Assembly: GCF_036186745.1 (NCBI RefSeq)
Contig: NZ_CP108086.1
Location: 3,720,001-3,784,000 of the forward strand
DNA from: Microbispora hainanensis
Lineage (GTDB): Bacteria; Actinomycetota; Actinomycetes; Streptosporangiales; Streptosporangiaceae
Direction of reading: 5' to 3'
DNA: 64,000 nt
Part shown: piece by piece, positions 16,179 through 24,026 of the stretch
How the letters are laid out: each line of letters opens with the position of its first letter
Numbering within the stretch: the stretch's first letter is position 1
The notes under the pieces: generated by a model
Told to the model about the DNA's origin: nothing
Database searches by the model: none
The model's input: only the letters and a program-made list of their open reading frames with translations
Program-made: the position numbers and the translations under genes

Positions 16179-17934
16179 GCGGCTCGGCGTCCGCCGCCTG
16201 ACCGCGGCCGTGGGGACGGCGCTCGTCCTGGTCTCGGGCGGGGCGGGGTGCGCCACCGTGCCCACGAGCGGCAGCCCCCGCGTCGCCCAGGAGGACCACG
16301 GCAAGGACACGCTCAGCCAGCCGTACGTGCGGCTCATCGCGACCCCGCCCAAGAAGGGCGCCCCGCCCGAGGACATCGTGAGGGGCTTCCAGGCCGCCAT
16401 GGCCGCCTTCGACGATCCCGGCCTCACCATCGCCAGGGAGTACCTCACCCCCGGCGCGGTCAAGCGCTGGAACCCCTGGCGGCAGACCCGCATCTACGAG
16501 GGCAAGATCGAGTCGGACCACACGCTGGACCTCCAGAAGGCCATGCGGACGACGGTGACGCTGAAGGGCACGGCGGTCGCCACCATCGACCCCGAGGGCA
16601 GGTCGACCCCGGCCGCCGGCACCATCGGCGAGCCGTTCACGCTGGTCAAGCAGGACGGCGAGTGGCGGATCGACGTGCTCTCCGACGGCCGCCTGCTGTC
16701 GTACGACGACCTGCAGCGCGCGTACCGGAGGGTGGACCTGTACTACCCGCCGGCCACCGGTGAGGTCGGTCTCGTGGCCGACAGGGTGTGGGTGCCGATC
16801 GAGCCCAGCAGGGGAGTGCCCGAGACGCTGGTCCGCCGCCTGCTCGCCGGGCCGACCTCCTCCATCAGGAACGCGGTGAGCAGCGCGTTCCCGCCGGGCA
16901 CGGAGCTCAACCGGATCACCGTCGAGGGCGACACGGTCGTGCTCGACTTCTCCTCCGAGCTGGAGTCGGTGCCCGCCGACCGCCTCGACGCGCTCAAGGC
17001 GCAGCTCGTATGGACGCTCGGCGAGCTGGTCACCGGCCGCACCGTCGAGATCCGCGTGAACGGCGAGTCGGGGAGGCGGTTCCGGCCCGCCGACTACGCC
17101 CGCTATGACCCGAACGTGCTGACCGGCTCCCTGCAGGCCTACTACATGCAGGGCGGCAGGCTGCTGCAGTTCAAGGAGAAGGGCGACGGCACCCCGGTGC
17201 CGGGCGCGGCCGGCGAGCAGACCGGGAAGTTCTCCCAGCCCGCCGTCTCCAACCCCAACGCGTTCCCGGCCCAGGTGGCCGCCCTGCTCAACGGCGACGG
17301 CGTCTACGTCGCCCCGATGACCCCGGGCAGCCAGTGGCAACGGTGGATCGCGGGCGGCGACATGAGCCCGCCCTCCTGGGACCGCTACGGCGCCGTCTGG
17401 TCGGCCGAGAGGGTGAACCCGCACGAGAGCCAGGTCTGGACGGCGGAGAACGGCCGGGCCCACCGCGTGGACGTCGACGACGAGCTGTCGTACGGACGGA
17501 TCCTCGAACTGCGGGTCTCCCGCGACGGCGCCCGGGTCGCGGCGATCGTCGACGACGGCCTCGGCACCTCCGTGAAGATCGGCACGATCGTCCGCAACGG
17601 CCAGCAGACGCGGATCGAGTCCGTACGTACGCTGATCGAGCCGCGCGACGCCCGCAAGATCAAGGACATCGCCTGGCAGGACGCCGCCGACCTGCTCGTG
17701 CTGTCCGAGGGCAGCAGCGGCCAGGAGCTGGCCACCTGGTCGGTGATGGAGGGTGTGGTCCCCAACGACGGCCCCATCAAGCTCGACTCGAAGATCAAGT
17801 CGATCGCGGCCGTGCCTGACCACGTGCTCGCGGCGGCCGACGAGGGCCAGGTGCTCACCTACAGCGTGGACAAGCACGCCTGGACCCCGCGCGCCGACAA
17901 GGGCGCCACCGACCCCGTCTATCCCCTCGGCTGA
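16165..17934 (+). CDS. lpqB: Lipoprotein LpqB (MtrAB accessory)
   Basis: 589 residues. An N-terminal lipoprotein signal ends at Cys29 (SGGAGC). A GerMN-type domain follows, with 'VLDFSSELESVPADRLDALKAQLVWTLGEL', and then a C-terminal beta-propeller-like region ('ELRVSRDGARVAAIVDD', 'IKDIAWQDAADLLVLS'). Length and order match LpqB, the membrane-anchored partner of MtrB. The start lies inside the mtrB 3' end, so the genes are translationally linked. Confidence 0.95.
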   Translation: MRRTERLGVRRLTAAVGTALVLVSGGAGCATVPTSGSPRVAQEDHGKDTLSQPYVRLIATPPKKGAPPEDIVRGFQAAMAAFDDPGLTIAREYLTPGAVKRWNPWRQTRIYEGKIESDHTLDLQKAMRTTVTLKGTAVATIDPEGRSTPAAGTIGEPFTLVKQDGEWRIDVLSDGRLLSYDDLQRAYRRVDLYYPPATGEVGLVADRVWVPIEPSRGVPETLVRRLLAGPTSSIRNAVSSAFPPGTELNRITVEGDTVVLDFSSELESVPADRLDALKAQLVWTLGELVTGRTVEIRVNGESGRRFRPADYARYDPNVLTGSLQAYYMQGGRLLQFKEKGDGTPVPGAAGEQTGKFSQPAVSNPNAFPAQVAALLNGDGVYVAPMTPGSQWQRWIAGGDMSPPSWDRYGAVWSAERVNPHESQVWTAENGRAHRVDVDDELSYGRILELRVSRDGARVAAIVDDGLGTSVKIGTIVRNGQQTRIESVRTLIEPRDARKIKDIAWQDAADLLVLSEGSSGQELATWSVMEGVVPNDGPIKLDSKIKSIAAVPDHVLAAADEGQVLTYSVDKHAWTPRADKGATDPVYPLG

Positions 17935-17990
17935 GCCGGCGTGGAGTGACGAGCCGGGGAACTGTCGGTGGCGGACGGCAAGCTGAGGGC

Positions 17991-18713
17991 GTGCCGTCCG
18001 CCCTGCTCGATCTGATCCTCCCGCCGCGCTGCGCCGGATGCGGCGCGCCGGGCGCCCTCGCCTGCTGCTCCTGCCGGGCCGAGCTGCTGCGGGAGCCGGC
18101 CCCCCGGCCGCCGGACCCGCCGCCTCCCGGCCTGCCCGACTGCTGGTCGGCCACCGCCTACGACGGCGCGGCCCGCCGGATGATCCTCGCCTGCAAGGAA
18201 CGCGGCCGTACGGCGCTGGTGCCGGTCCTGGCGGCCTCCGTGAGCGCCTGTGTGACCGCCTGGGCGGCAGGCAGGGGAGTGTTTCGCGGGGTGTGGCTGG
18301 TGCCCGTTCCGAGCGCACGGGCCGCCTCCCGCCGCCGTGGGCACGACCCCGTCCGCGCCGTCGCCGCTGCGGCGGCCCGTCAGTTGTGCCGGCGCGGCAG
18401 GCCCGCAGCTCTAGCGCCCCTGCTGCGGCAGAGCAGGCGCGTGGCCGACCAGGCGGGGCTGGGATCGGTGGAGCGGGCCGTCAACCTGTCGGGAGCGTTC
18501 GAGGTCGTGCCGGGCGCGGCGGCGCGCCCACGGCCGTCTGACGGCTGTCTGGAGGCCGCCGACGTGGTCCTGGTGGACGACATCGTCACGACGGGGACGA
18601 CGCTGGCGGAGGCGGCCAGGGCGCTGCGCGCCGCCGGAGCGGAGCCGTCCGCGGCGGTGACCATCGCGGCGACACGCCGGAGATGCCGGGTTGGCGAATA
18701 TCACAGACCGTAA
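17991..18713 (+). CDS. ComF family phosphoribosyltransferase-like protein
   Basis: About 240 residues. The zinc-ribbon-like start 'RCAGCGAPGALACCSC' has two CxxC-type pairs and is followed by a PRTase-fold domain with the PRPP loop 'VVLVDDIVTTGTTLAEA'. Relatives include ComFC of competent bacteria; the actinobacterial role is unclear. I chose the GTG at 17991 (MPSALLDLILPPRC) because family members begin just before the Cys cluster and GAGGG lies close upstream. A GTG at 17946 is the alternative. It follows lpqB by 56 bases on the same strand. Confidence 0.9.
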   Translation: MPSALLDLILPPRCAGCGAPGALACCSCRAELLREPAPRPPDPPPPGLPDCWSATAYDGAARRMILACKERGRTALVPVLAASVSACVTAWAAGRGVFRGVWLVPVPSARAASRRRGHDPVRAVAAAAARQLCRRGRPAALAPLLRQSRRVADQAGLGSVERAVNLSGAFEVVPGAAARPRPSDGCLEAADVVLVDDIVTTGTTLAEAARALRAAGAEPSAAVTIAATRRRCRVGEYHRP

Positions 18714-19239
18714 AACCTTGGGTAAGAGCGCGGCGTGTCGCCGGGACGTGAGCGCCTGCCGACTCCGGGGCGACTTGCCTGCTCAACACAGGTGTGGATG
18801 CTCCGGTTGCGGGGATTCCCAGAATATGACCACGAATTTTCCGGCGGTGAGATGGCAACCGGGATCACGCAAAGTGATCGTTTAGCGGATCTCCTGGCTG
18901 ACATCCGAGGCGGTAGCGACTAGCGTTCAGACATGGCACCCGTTCGGGTCCGTGGTTGCGCCGGGCCGACTCCCTCGCGGGGTTCGGCCTGGTTAGCCGA
19001 TGCCAGCCGCAGGCGAAACGGCCCACGTAAGGCGACTCTTGGTCGACCGATCACGGTGCGGCTTAGAGGTAAGTCCTGCCCTCCCGGGGGTCCAGATGTC
19101 CCCCGTAAGAGGAGAAGGGCAGTAGTGGCGAGTGAGCTGCGAACCCCTCAGCAGGCGGATGTGGGGACGAAGACCAGGTCGGCCGGACGGGTGTCCAAGA
19201 GCGCGTGCACCACCGTCGATGTGCGAAGGGGGGCTTTGC
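18714..19239 (+). promoter_or_regulatory. 526-bp untranslated/regulatory region before hpf, with structured leader
   Basis: No convincing gene is present. The first 200 bases are unusually AT-rich for this genome (around 18820-18900), which fits a promoter region. The second part can fold: GGCCGA/TCGGCC arms near 18964-18990, and a stem of 6 pairs (19085-19090 with 19100-19105) enclosed by GCCCT/AGGGC (19078-19082 with 19116-19120). A short plus-strand frame at 18795-18923 contains a TTA codon and lacks the usual third-position G/C, so I do not call it. Hibernation-factor genes are typically stress and growth-phase regulated, which would fit a long leader. Confidence 0.45.
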
Positions 19240-19905
19240 GTGGAAATCATCGTCAAGGGACGGCACACCACTGTGGGTGACCGGTTCCGCGATCAAGTGA
19301 CGTCCAAGCTGGCCAGGATCCAGAAGCTCAACAACAAGCTCATCCAGGTCGACGTAGAGGTCTCGAAGGAACCCAACCACCGGCAGAGCGGGCAGCGTGA
19401 ACGGGTGGAGCTGACCATCCACTCGCGGGGCCCAGCGATCCGCGCGGAGGCCTGCGCGGACGACCGGTTCTCGGCGCTGGACATCGCCATCGGCAAACTG
19501 GAGGAACGGCTGAGGCGGCTAGCCGATCGCCGCAAGATCCATCACGGGAAGAACTGCCCTCCCTCGATGGCAGAGTTCACCGCGGTGACCGAGAACGCGC
19601 AGGAGGTGGTCACGAGCGTCCGGGAGGAGCCGGAGCCGGTCGCCGAGATCCCGGCCGAGACCGCCGGTGGGCGGGCCCGGAGTTCCGAGCCCATCGTGCC
19701 CATCGAGATGGACGGCGAAGGACCGCTGATCGTACGCGAGAAGTTCCACAAGGCCGACCCCATGACGATCGATCAGGCGCTCCTGGAAATGGAGCTCGTC
19801 GGACACGACTTCTACCTCTTCCGCGACAAGGAAGGGGGTCAGCCGAGCGTCGTCTACCGACGCCGCGGCTACGACTACGGAGTCCTCAGGCTCGTGGAGA
19901 GCTAG
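19240..19905 (+). CDS. hpf: Ribosome hibernation promoting factor, long form
   Basis: 221 residues from a GTG at 19240 preceded by AAGGGGGG. The N-terminal S30AE/RaiA domain (about 1-105) starts 'EIIVKGRHTTVGDRFRDQV'. After a variable linker comes the C-terminal dimerisation domain 'IVREKFHKADPMTIDQALLEMELVGHDFYLF...VVYRRRGYDYGVLRL', which marks the long HPF type that forms 100S ribosome dimers. It is a single-gene unit with a long leader and a strong terminator. Confidence 0.95.
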   Translation: MEIIVKGRHTTVGDRFRDQVTSKLARIQKLNNKLIQVDVEVSKEPNHRQSGQRERVELTIHSRGPAIRAEACADDRFSALDIAIGKLEERLRRLADRRKIHHGKNCPPSMAEFTAVTENAQEVVTSVREEPEPVAEIPAETAGGRARSSEPIVPIEMDGEGPLIVREKFHKADPMTIDQALLEMELVGHDFYLFRDKEGGQPSVVYRRRGYDYGVLRLVES

Positions 19906-19915
19906 CACCTCGCCC

Positions 19916-19955
19916 AGCGTGGGCCGGACCTCGCTCAACGGGGCCGGCCCACGCT
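19916..19955 (+). terminator. hpf terminator hairpin
   Basis: Perfect 12-base arms (19916-19927 and 19944-19955; AGCGTGGGCCGG and its complement) around a 16-base loop, 10 bases after the hpf stop. Confidence 0.85.
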
Positions 19956-20005
19956 CGTACACCCATCCACGGGCACCTGGCGACACTCTCGGATCATTCC
20001 TACGG

Positions 20006-20488
20006 TCAGGTCGCTCGTTCCGGATTCTTCACGCATTCCGTGTCACCGAAGATGTTGATTCCGACGGGTGACTCTCCCACTCCGGCGCTGATGCCGCCCA
20101 CACCTGCGCGTTCGGCGCCGGCCACGCGAGTACGGCTGTAGTTGATGGTCCAGCCGCGTTGCCGCAGCACTGTGAGGACTTGTTGGAACACGTCGTCCGG
20201 GTTGAGATCCTTGTCGGTTGCGTCGCTGTGGACATTGATGGCGCTTTTGACGCTGGTGTGTTCGGTGCCGACCGGCCCACCGCAAGGTGAGTCCTTCACC
20301 TGTACGGCGACGAGGGGCTCGGCGTCGGGGAAGACCGCCCGGATGATGGCATTGGCCTCGGTGATGAGCACCTGACGAGATTGTTCGGGGGTCATCTCCA
20401 CTTCCGGTACGCGCATGCAGCCGGCCAGGGGAATGGGCAGGCATAGCATCGCGATGATGGCGCGGCGGTTCCGGGACAGGGAGATCAT
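20006..20488 (-). CDS. Small lipoprotein, paralogue A of a tandem pair
   Basis: 160 residues, unrecognised family. The N-terminal lipoprotein signal has lipobox LAGC (IAMLCLPIPLAGC). The mature part contains 'MTPEQSRQVLITEANAIIRAVFPDAEPLVAVQVKDSPCGG' and ends in a GDTECVKNP motif, so two Cys residues could form a disulfide. It is roughly three-quarters identical by eye to the product of 20585-21058, with divergence concentrated in the signal peptide and one central segment. No good ribosome site is visible at the ATG. Downstream of the alpha/beta hydrolase gene and on the same strand, it is probably the last gene of a three-gene unit. Confidence 0.75.
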   Translation of the reverse strand: MISLSRNRRAIIAMLCLPIPLAGCMRVPEVEMTPEQSRQVLITEANAIIRAVFPDAEPLVAVQVKDSPCGGPVGTEHTSVKSAINVHSDATDKDLNPDDVFQQVLTVLRQRGWTINYSRTRVAGAERAGVGGISAGVGESPVGINIFGDTECVKNPERAT

Positions 20489-20584
20489 TTGGTCTGTTGG
20501 TCACTCATCACGATGGGTAGCGGAATTGGGTAGCAGTTCGGCACACGCTCGCCAGCATGAGGGGGTGTCGGAGCGTTTGGAAAC

Positions 20585-21058
20585 CTATCTATCAGGGTTC
20601 TTCACGCATTCCGTGTCGCCGCCGATGTTGATTCCGACAGGGGATTTTGGCACCCCCACACTGATGCCGCCCACGCCTTTGCGTTCGGCACCGGCCACGC
20701 GACCTTTCGTGTAGTTGATGGTCCAGCCGCGTTGCCGCAGCACTGTGAGGACTTCCCGGAACACCTCGTCCGGATCGGACGTGTCGTTCGCGGTGTCGCT
20801 GCGAACCGTGAGGACACTTGTCACGCTCGTGTCGTCGGTACCGACAGGCCCGCCACACGGCGCATCCTTCACCTGTACGGCGACGAGAGGCTCGGCGTCA
20901 GGGAACACTGCCCGGATGATGGCCTTGGCCTCCGTGATGAGAACCTGACGAGATTCCTCAGGGGTCATATTTATCTCCGGTCCACGTGTGCAGGCGCTCA
21001 CAAGCGCGAGCGGGGCTAGGACTGTGGCGAGGAGGCGAAGTTTGAGCGGAAAGGTCAT
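20585..21058 (-). CDS. Small lipoprotein, paralogue B of a tandem pair
   Basis: 157 residues. Signal peptide with lipobox VSAC (LAPLALVSAC), then 'EINMTPEESRQVLITEAKAIIRAVFPDAEPLVAVQVKDAPCGG'. The same two Cys-containing motifs as paralogue A are present. The ATG at 21058 overlaps the hydrolase stop (ATGA), so the two products are made in a coupled way. Paralogue A, 97 bp downstream, looks like a local gene duplication. Function is unknown; a surface-anchored partner or protector of the hydrolase is a hypothesis. Confidence 0.8.
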   Translation of the reverse strand: MTFPLKLRLLATVLAPLALVSACTRGPEINMTPEESRQVLITEAKAIIRAVFPDAEPLVAVQVKDAPCGGPVGTDDTSVTSVLTVRSDTANDTSDPDEVFREVLTVLRQRGWTINYTKGRVAGAERKGVGGISVGVPKSPVGINIGGDTECVKNPDR

Positions 21059-22650
21059 CTCTGGTCGGGTCCGGCTTCCGTGAGGGATTTGCCGACGATC
21101 TGCGCGATGTCCTGCGGGGCGAAGTAGCCGCCGAGGCCGGAGTCGGCGAGCGTTGTCGTCGTCAGGGCAATGAGCGTGGGTACGTCCGTGCTGCCGTTTA
21201 TCGCCCCTCGGATAATCGGCTCGAACGCCGTGGCGAGTGCTCCCGCCTTCCATTGCGGGACCCTGCTCTGTAGTTCCTTGACCAGGACCCGCACGTTGGC
21301 GGCGCCGAACTGTTCGTCATCCAGTTTCGGCGACCCCATAAAGGTCTGAACACACCCGTCGCCGGTGAGGATGGTCTGCAGGTTGTTCAACCCTGTGTTC
21401 TTCTGCATGTAGTACTCGGAGTGACCGGACGACCGGCCGGTGGCCAGCCGTCGGATGTCGGCCATCTCCGCAGGATCCTTGCCGTGTGCTTCCGTGTAGG
21501 ACACCCAGTCGCCTGGGGCGCGCATGGCGAACACCTGGGTGCCGGGTTTCAGCTTGAGATCGGCCGCGCTCTTGATGGTGGGGCCGAGTCCCGGGCTCCC
21601 CATGAACACGACCGAGTCGAACGGCGTCCCCTCCTGCAGGGCCTTGCTGGACAGCAATGTGCCGTAGCTGTGGGCGAACAGGGCGAACTTCGCACCCTTG
21701 GCCGCCTCCAGCCCGGCACGGAACGAATGCAGTGCGGGGGCACCGGCCTCGGCCTTGGCAGGCAGCACGGAGTCGCCGAACTCAGGCGTGTCATAACCGA
21801 GCCACGTGATGACCGCGCTCTCCGGCAGATCCCTCTTGGTCTCGGGATCTCTCAAGAGCAGCGTGGCGTCTCGCGCTATGTCGTGGTAGTTGTCGAGCCG
21901 GTTGGTGATGCCGGGGACCATGACGGCGACGTGTTCGGCCTTGGCGAGGTCGCCGAAGACCTCCGCGACGCGGCCGTCGCCAGCCGGATCGAACAGCAGG
22001 AACTGGCGCGGGACGGACCGGCCGTCGCCGGTCACCCGCGGCTGGAGGAATTCCGTCATGCGGGCCACCCGCTTCTCCAGAAGCGTCACCTGGGGACTTT
22101 TGGGGTCGGTGGCCTTCAAGGCGGCCAGGTCCTTCTGTTCATGGGTGAGGGCGCGCTCGATCAGGAGCCGGTTGGCGGCGTAGCGCACTGTGGCCGGCGC
22201 GCCGTCCAGTCGCCCGACCACGTCGGGCTGTTCGATCGCGAGCCAGGATCGTTCGGCGGCGGTCAGTTTGCCGAAGAATTTTCGGATCGCCTGAACTCGC
22301 TGCTCCGGAGTGGATGCGGCGTTGTCGCTGATGACCTTTTTCAGGTCTTTCCGCAGCCGGATTTTGTCATCACCGGAAATGGTCCCGACTGCGGTGGTCA
22401 GGCCGAATGTGGACAATGCGCCGAATGGGTCCCCGCCCTTTTCCGCTGCGCGGACGATAGCGGCCCGGTTGCCCAGTTCTGTGGCGGTGTCCCCGGCCCA
22501 CCGCAGCATGGCCGCCAGTGGAGTGGCCTGGGCCTGTCCCACGAGTTGGCAGGCCCGCTTGTAGTACTGCTCCGCCAGTTGTCGTTTGTCGGTGAGAAGC
22601 TTGGCCAGTTGTTCCAGATCGTCCGCGTCGACCACCCGTTCCGGCTCCAC
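21055..22650 (-). CDS. Alpha/beta hydrolase, DUF1023-like, with N-terminal helical region
   Basis: 531 residues from a GTG at 22650 (MEPERVVDADDLEQL...). The first ~210 residues are helical ('LAKLLTDKRQLAEQYYKRAC', 'ATELGNRAAIVRAAEKGGD'), resembling the WXG-type helical halves fused to actinobacterial hydrolases. The hydrolase domain has 'AEHVAVMVPGITNRLDNYHDIARDA' and the nucleophile elbow AHSYG with Ser about 328, as in DUF1023 proteins. No signal peptide is seen, so export would need a non-Sec route such as type VII. The divergent neighbour is a small WxG protein and the downstream neighbours are two lipoproteins. The frame continues upstream through non-coding-like sequence, which I exclude. 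Confidence 0.8.
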   Translation of the reverse strand: MEPERVVDADDLEQLAKLLTDKRQLAEQYYKRACQLVGQAQATPLAAMLRWAGDTATELGNRAAIVRAAEKGGDPFGALSTFGLTTAVGTISGDDKIRLRKDLKKVISDNAASTPEQRVQAIRKFFGKLTAAERSWLAIEQPDVVGRLDGAPATVRYAANRLLIERALTHEQKDLAALKATDPKSPQVTLLEKRVARMTEFLQPRVTGDGRSVPRQFLLFDPAGDGRVAEVFGDLAKAEHVAVMVPGITNRLDNYHDIARDATLLLRDPETKRDLPESAVITWLGYDTPEFGDSVLPAKAEAGAPALHSFRAGLEAAKGAKFALFAHSYGTLLSSKALQEGTPFDSVVFMGSPGLGPTIKSAADLKLKPGTQVFAMRAPGDWVSYTEAHGKDPAEMADIRRLATGRSSGHSEYYMQKNTGLNNLQTILTGDGCVQTFMGSPKLDDEQFGAANVRVLVKELQSRVPQWKAGALATAFEPIIRGAINGSTDVPTLIALTTTTLADSGLGGYFAPQDIAQIVGKSLTEAGPDQR

Positions 22651-22729
22651 AGGACTAAAACCTAGCCCGTCGTTGCACAATGTGGAAGGATTCTTACGCC
22701 ACCCGCCTGGATCGGATGGAATAACGGGG

Positions 22730-23089
22730 ATGTCTCTGCATGATGATTTGAGCCGGTTGGCACATGAACATGAGGATCTGGCCGAGGCGATTGATGAAGT
22801 GCTGCAGCCGGTCGGCGTCCTGATGGACCGGATGAGTTGGAAGGGCCCGCATCGGGATCGGGTGCAGGCCGAGCTGGGAGCGATGCGGCGCGGCACCGGG
22901 ACGGTCAGTGGAAGCCTGCGAGAACGGGCCGTGCTGCTCAGGGGCGCGGCGGCGGCCGTCCCCCCAACGCCCACACCGGGGATCTCGCAGCCGCCGTCTC
23001 CGGCGGATCTGGTGAGAGGAGTTCTCCGCCAGATGAGCCCAGTGGGGCCCGTCGTATCTGACGTGCTCTCCCGGTACGGCCTCCTCTGA
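22730..23089 (+). CDS. Small WXG100-like helical protein
   Basis: 119 residues from the ATG at 22730. Two helices flank a W-K-G turn at residues 37-39 ('LMDRMSWKGPHRDRVQAELG'), the hallmark of WXG100/ESX substrates. A Pro-rich linker and a helical tail 'DLVRGVLRQMSPVGPVVSDVLSRYGLL' follow. It diverges from the DUF1023-like hydrolase with 79 bp between starts. ESX-type proteins are usually exported by type VII secretion as partners of larger helical proteins, here plausibly the hydrolase. Confidence 0.65.
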   Translation: MSLHDDLSRLAHEHEDLAEAIDEVLQPVGVLMDRMSWKGPHRDRVQAELGAMRRGTGTVSGSLRERAVLLRGAAAAVPPTPTPGISQPPSPADLVRGVLRQMSPVGPVVSDVLSRYGLL

Positions 23090-23321
23090 GAAACCGGGCC
23101 TTACGATGCCGGCCGAAAAGCCGCGACATCGAAGCAGAGTGCGTGATTCGGGGGTGTGGGCACTTATCGTGAAGAGGATGAGCACGTTCCGCGCAGCAGG
23201 TGTCGTTCACCCAGGTATGTCCTGGTGCCGGGGGTAGTAACGCCTCGACGAAGATCCACACCGGTTCCCGAACCGTGCCATGATGGCGATCCAGCGTCCT
23301 TGGCCCCCGCAAGGAGGTTCC

Positions 23322-24026
23322 GTGACCCGACCCGACGAGGCGGCCCGAGCAGCCGGTCGCAGCGAGCCGATCCGTGTGCTGATCGTCGACGATCACGCGC
23401 TGATCCGCCGCAGCCTGGAGCTCGCGCTGGCCGCGGAGGCGGATATCGAGGTGGTCGGCGAGGCGAGCGACGGCCAGGAGGCCGTGGAGCTCGCGGACCG
23501 GTTGATGCCGGACGTGGTCCTGATGGACGTCCGCATGCCGAGGCTGGACGGCATCGGGGCGACCCGGAAGATCAAGGAGTCGGTGCCGAGCACCCGGATC
23601 ATCATGCTCACCGTCAGCGACGAGGAGGAGGACCTCTTCGAGGCGATCAAGGCGGGTGCGACGGGCTATCTGCTCAAGGACGTCCAGATCGACGAGGTGC
23701 CCGACGCCGTGCGCGGCGTCCACGAGGGGCAGTCGCTCATCAACCCCGCGATGGCGGCCAAGCTGATCAGCGAGTTCGCGAACATGAGCCGCAAGGAGGC
23801 CGAGCGGCCTCCCCAGCTCCCGGTTCCCCGCCTGACCGACCGGGAGATGGAGGTGCTGCGCCTCGTCGCGAAGGGTATGAACAACCGCGAGATCGCGAAG
23901 GACCTGTTCATCTCCGAGAACACGGTGAAGAACCACGTCCGCAACATCCTGGAGAAGCTCCAGCTCCACTCGCGCATGGAGGCCGTGGTCTACGCAGTGC
24001 GCGAGCGGCTGCTGGAGATCACCTGA
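23322..24026 (+). CDS. NarL/LuxR-type response regulator
   Basis: 234 residues. The GTG at 23322 is set by AAGGAGG seven bases upstream; a longer frame from 23280 has no such site. The receiver domain has Asp69 in VVLMDVRMP, and 'GYLLKDV' carries the conserved Lys. The C-terminal LuxR helix-turn-helix is 'LTDREMEVLRLVAKGMNNREIAKDLFISENTVKNHV'. No histidine kinase is adjacent, so it is an orphan. The same gene sits between hpf and secA in Streptomyces. Its last 8 bases overlap the convergent YcaQ-like gene. Confidence 0.93.
   Translation: MTRPDEAARAAGRSEPIRVLIVDDHALIRRSLELALAAEADIEVVGEASDGQEAVELADRLMPDVVLMDVRMPRLDGIGATRKIKESVPSTRIIMLTVSDEEEDLFEAIKAGATGYLLKDVQIDEVPDAVRGVHEGQSLINPAMAAKLISEFANMSRKEAERPPQLPVPRLTDREMEVLRLVAKGMNNREIAKDLFISENTVKNHVRNILEKLQLHSRMEAVVYAVRERLLEIT

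Noticed and set aside
18795-18923. Short plus-strand frame between comF and hpf ending ADIRGGSD
   Set aside because: Third codon positions lack the genome's G/C preference, a rare TTA codon is present, and no ribosome site is visible. More likely promoter/leader DNA.
18930-19120. A known riboswitch class (such as the c-di-AMP element) before hpf
   Set aside because: The foldable arms do not contain the conserved core sequences I know for that class or for cobalamin elements; left as an unclassified leader.
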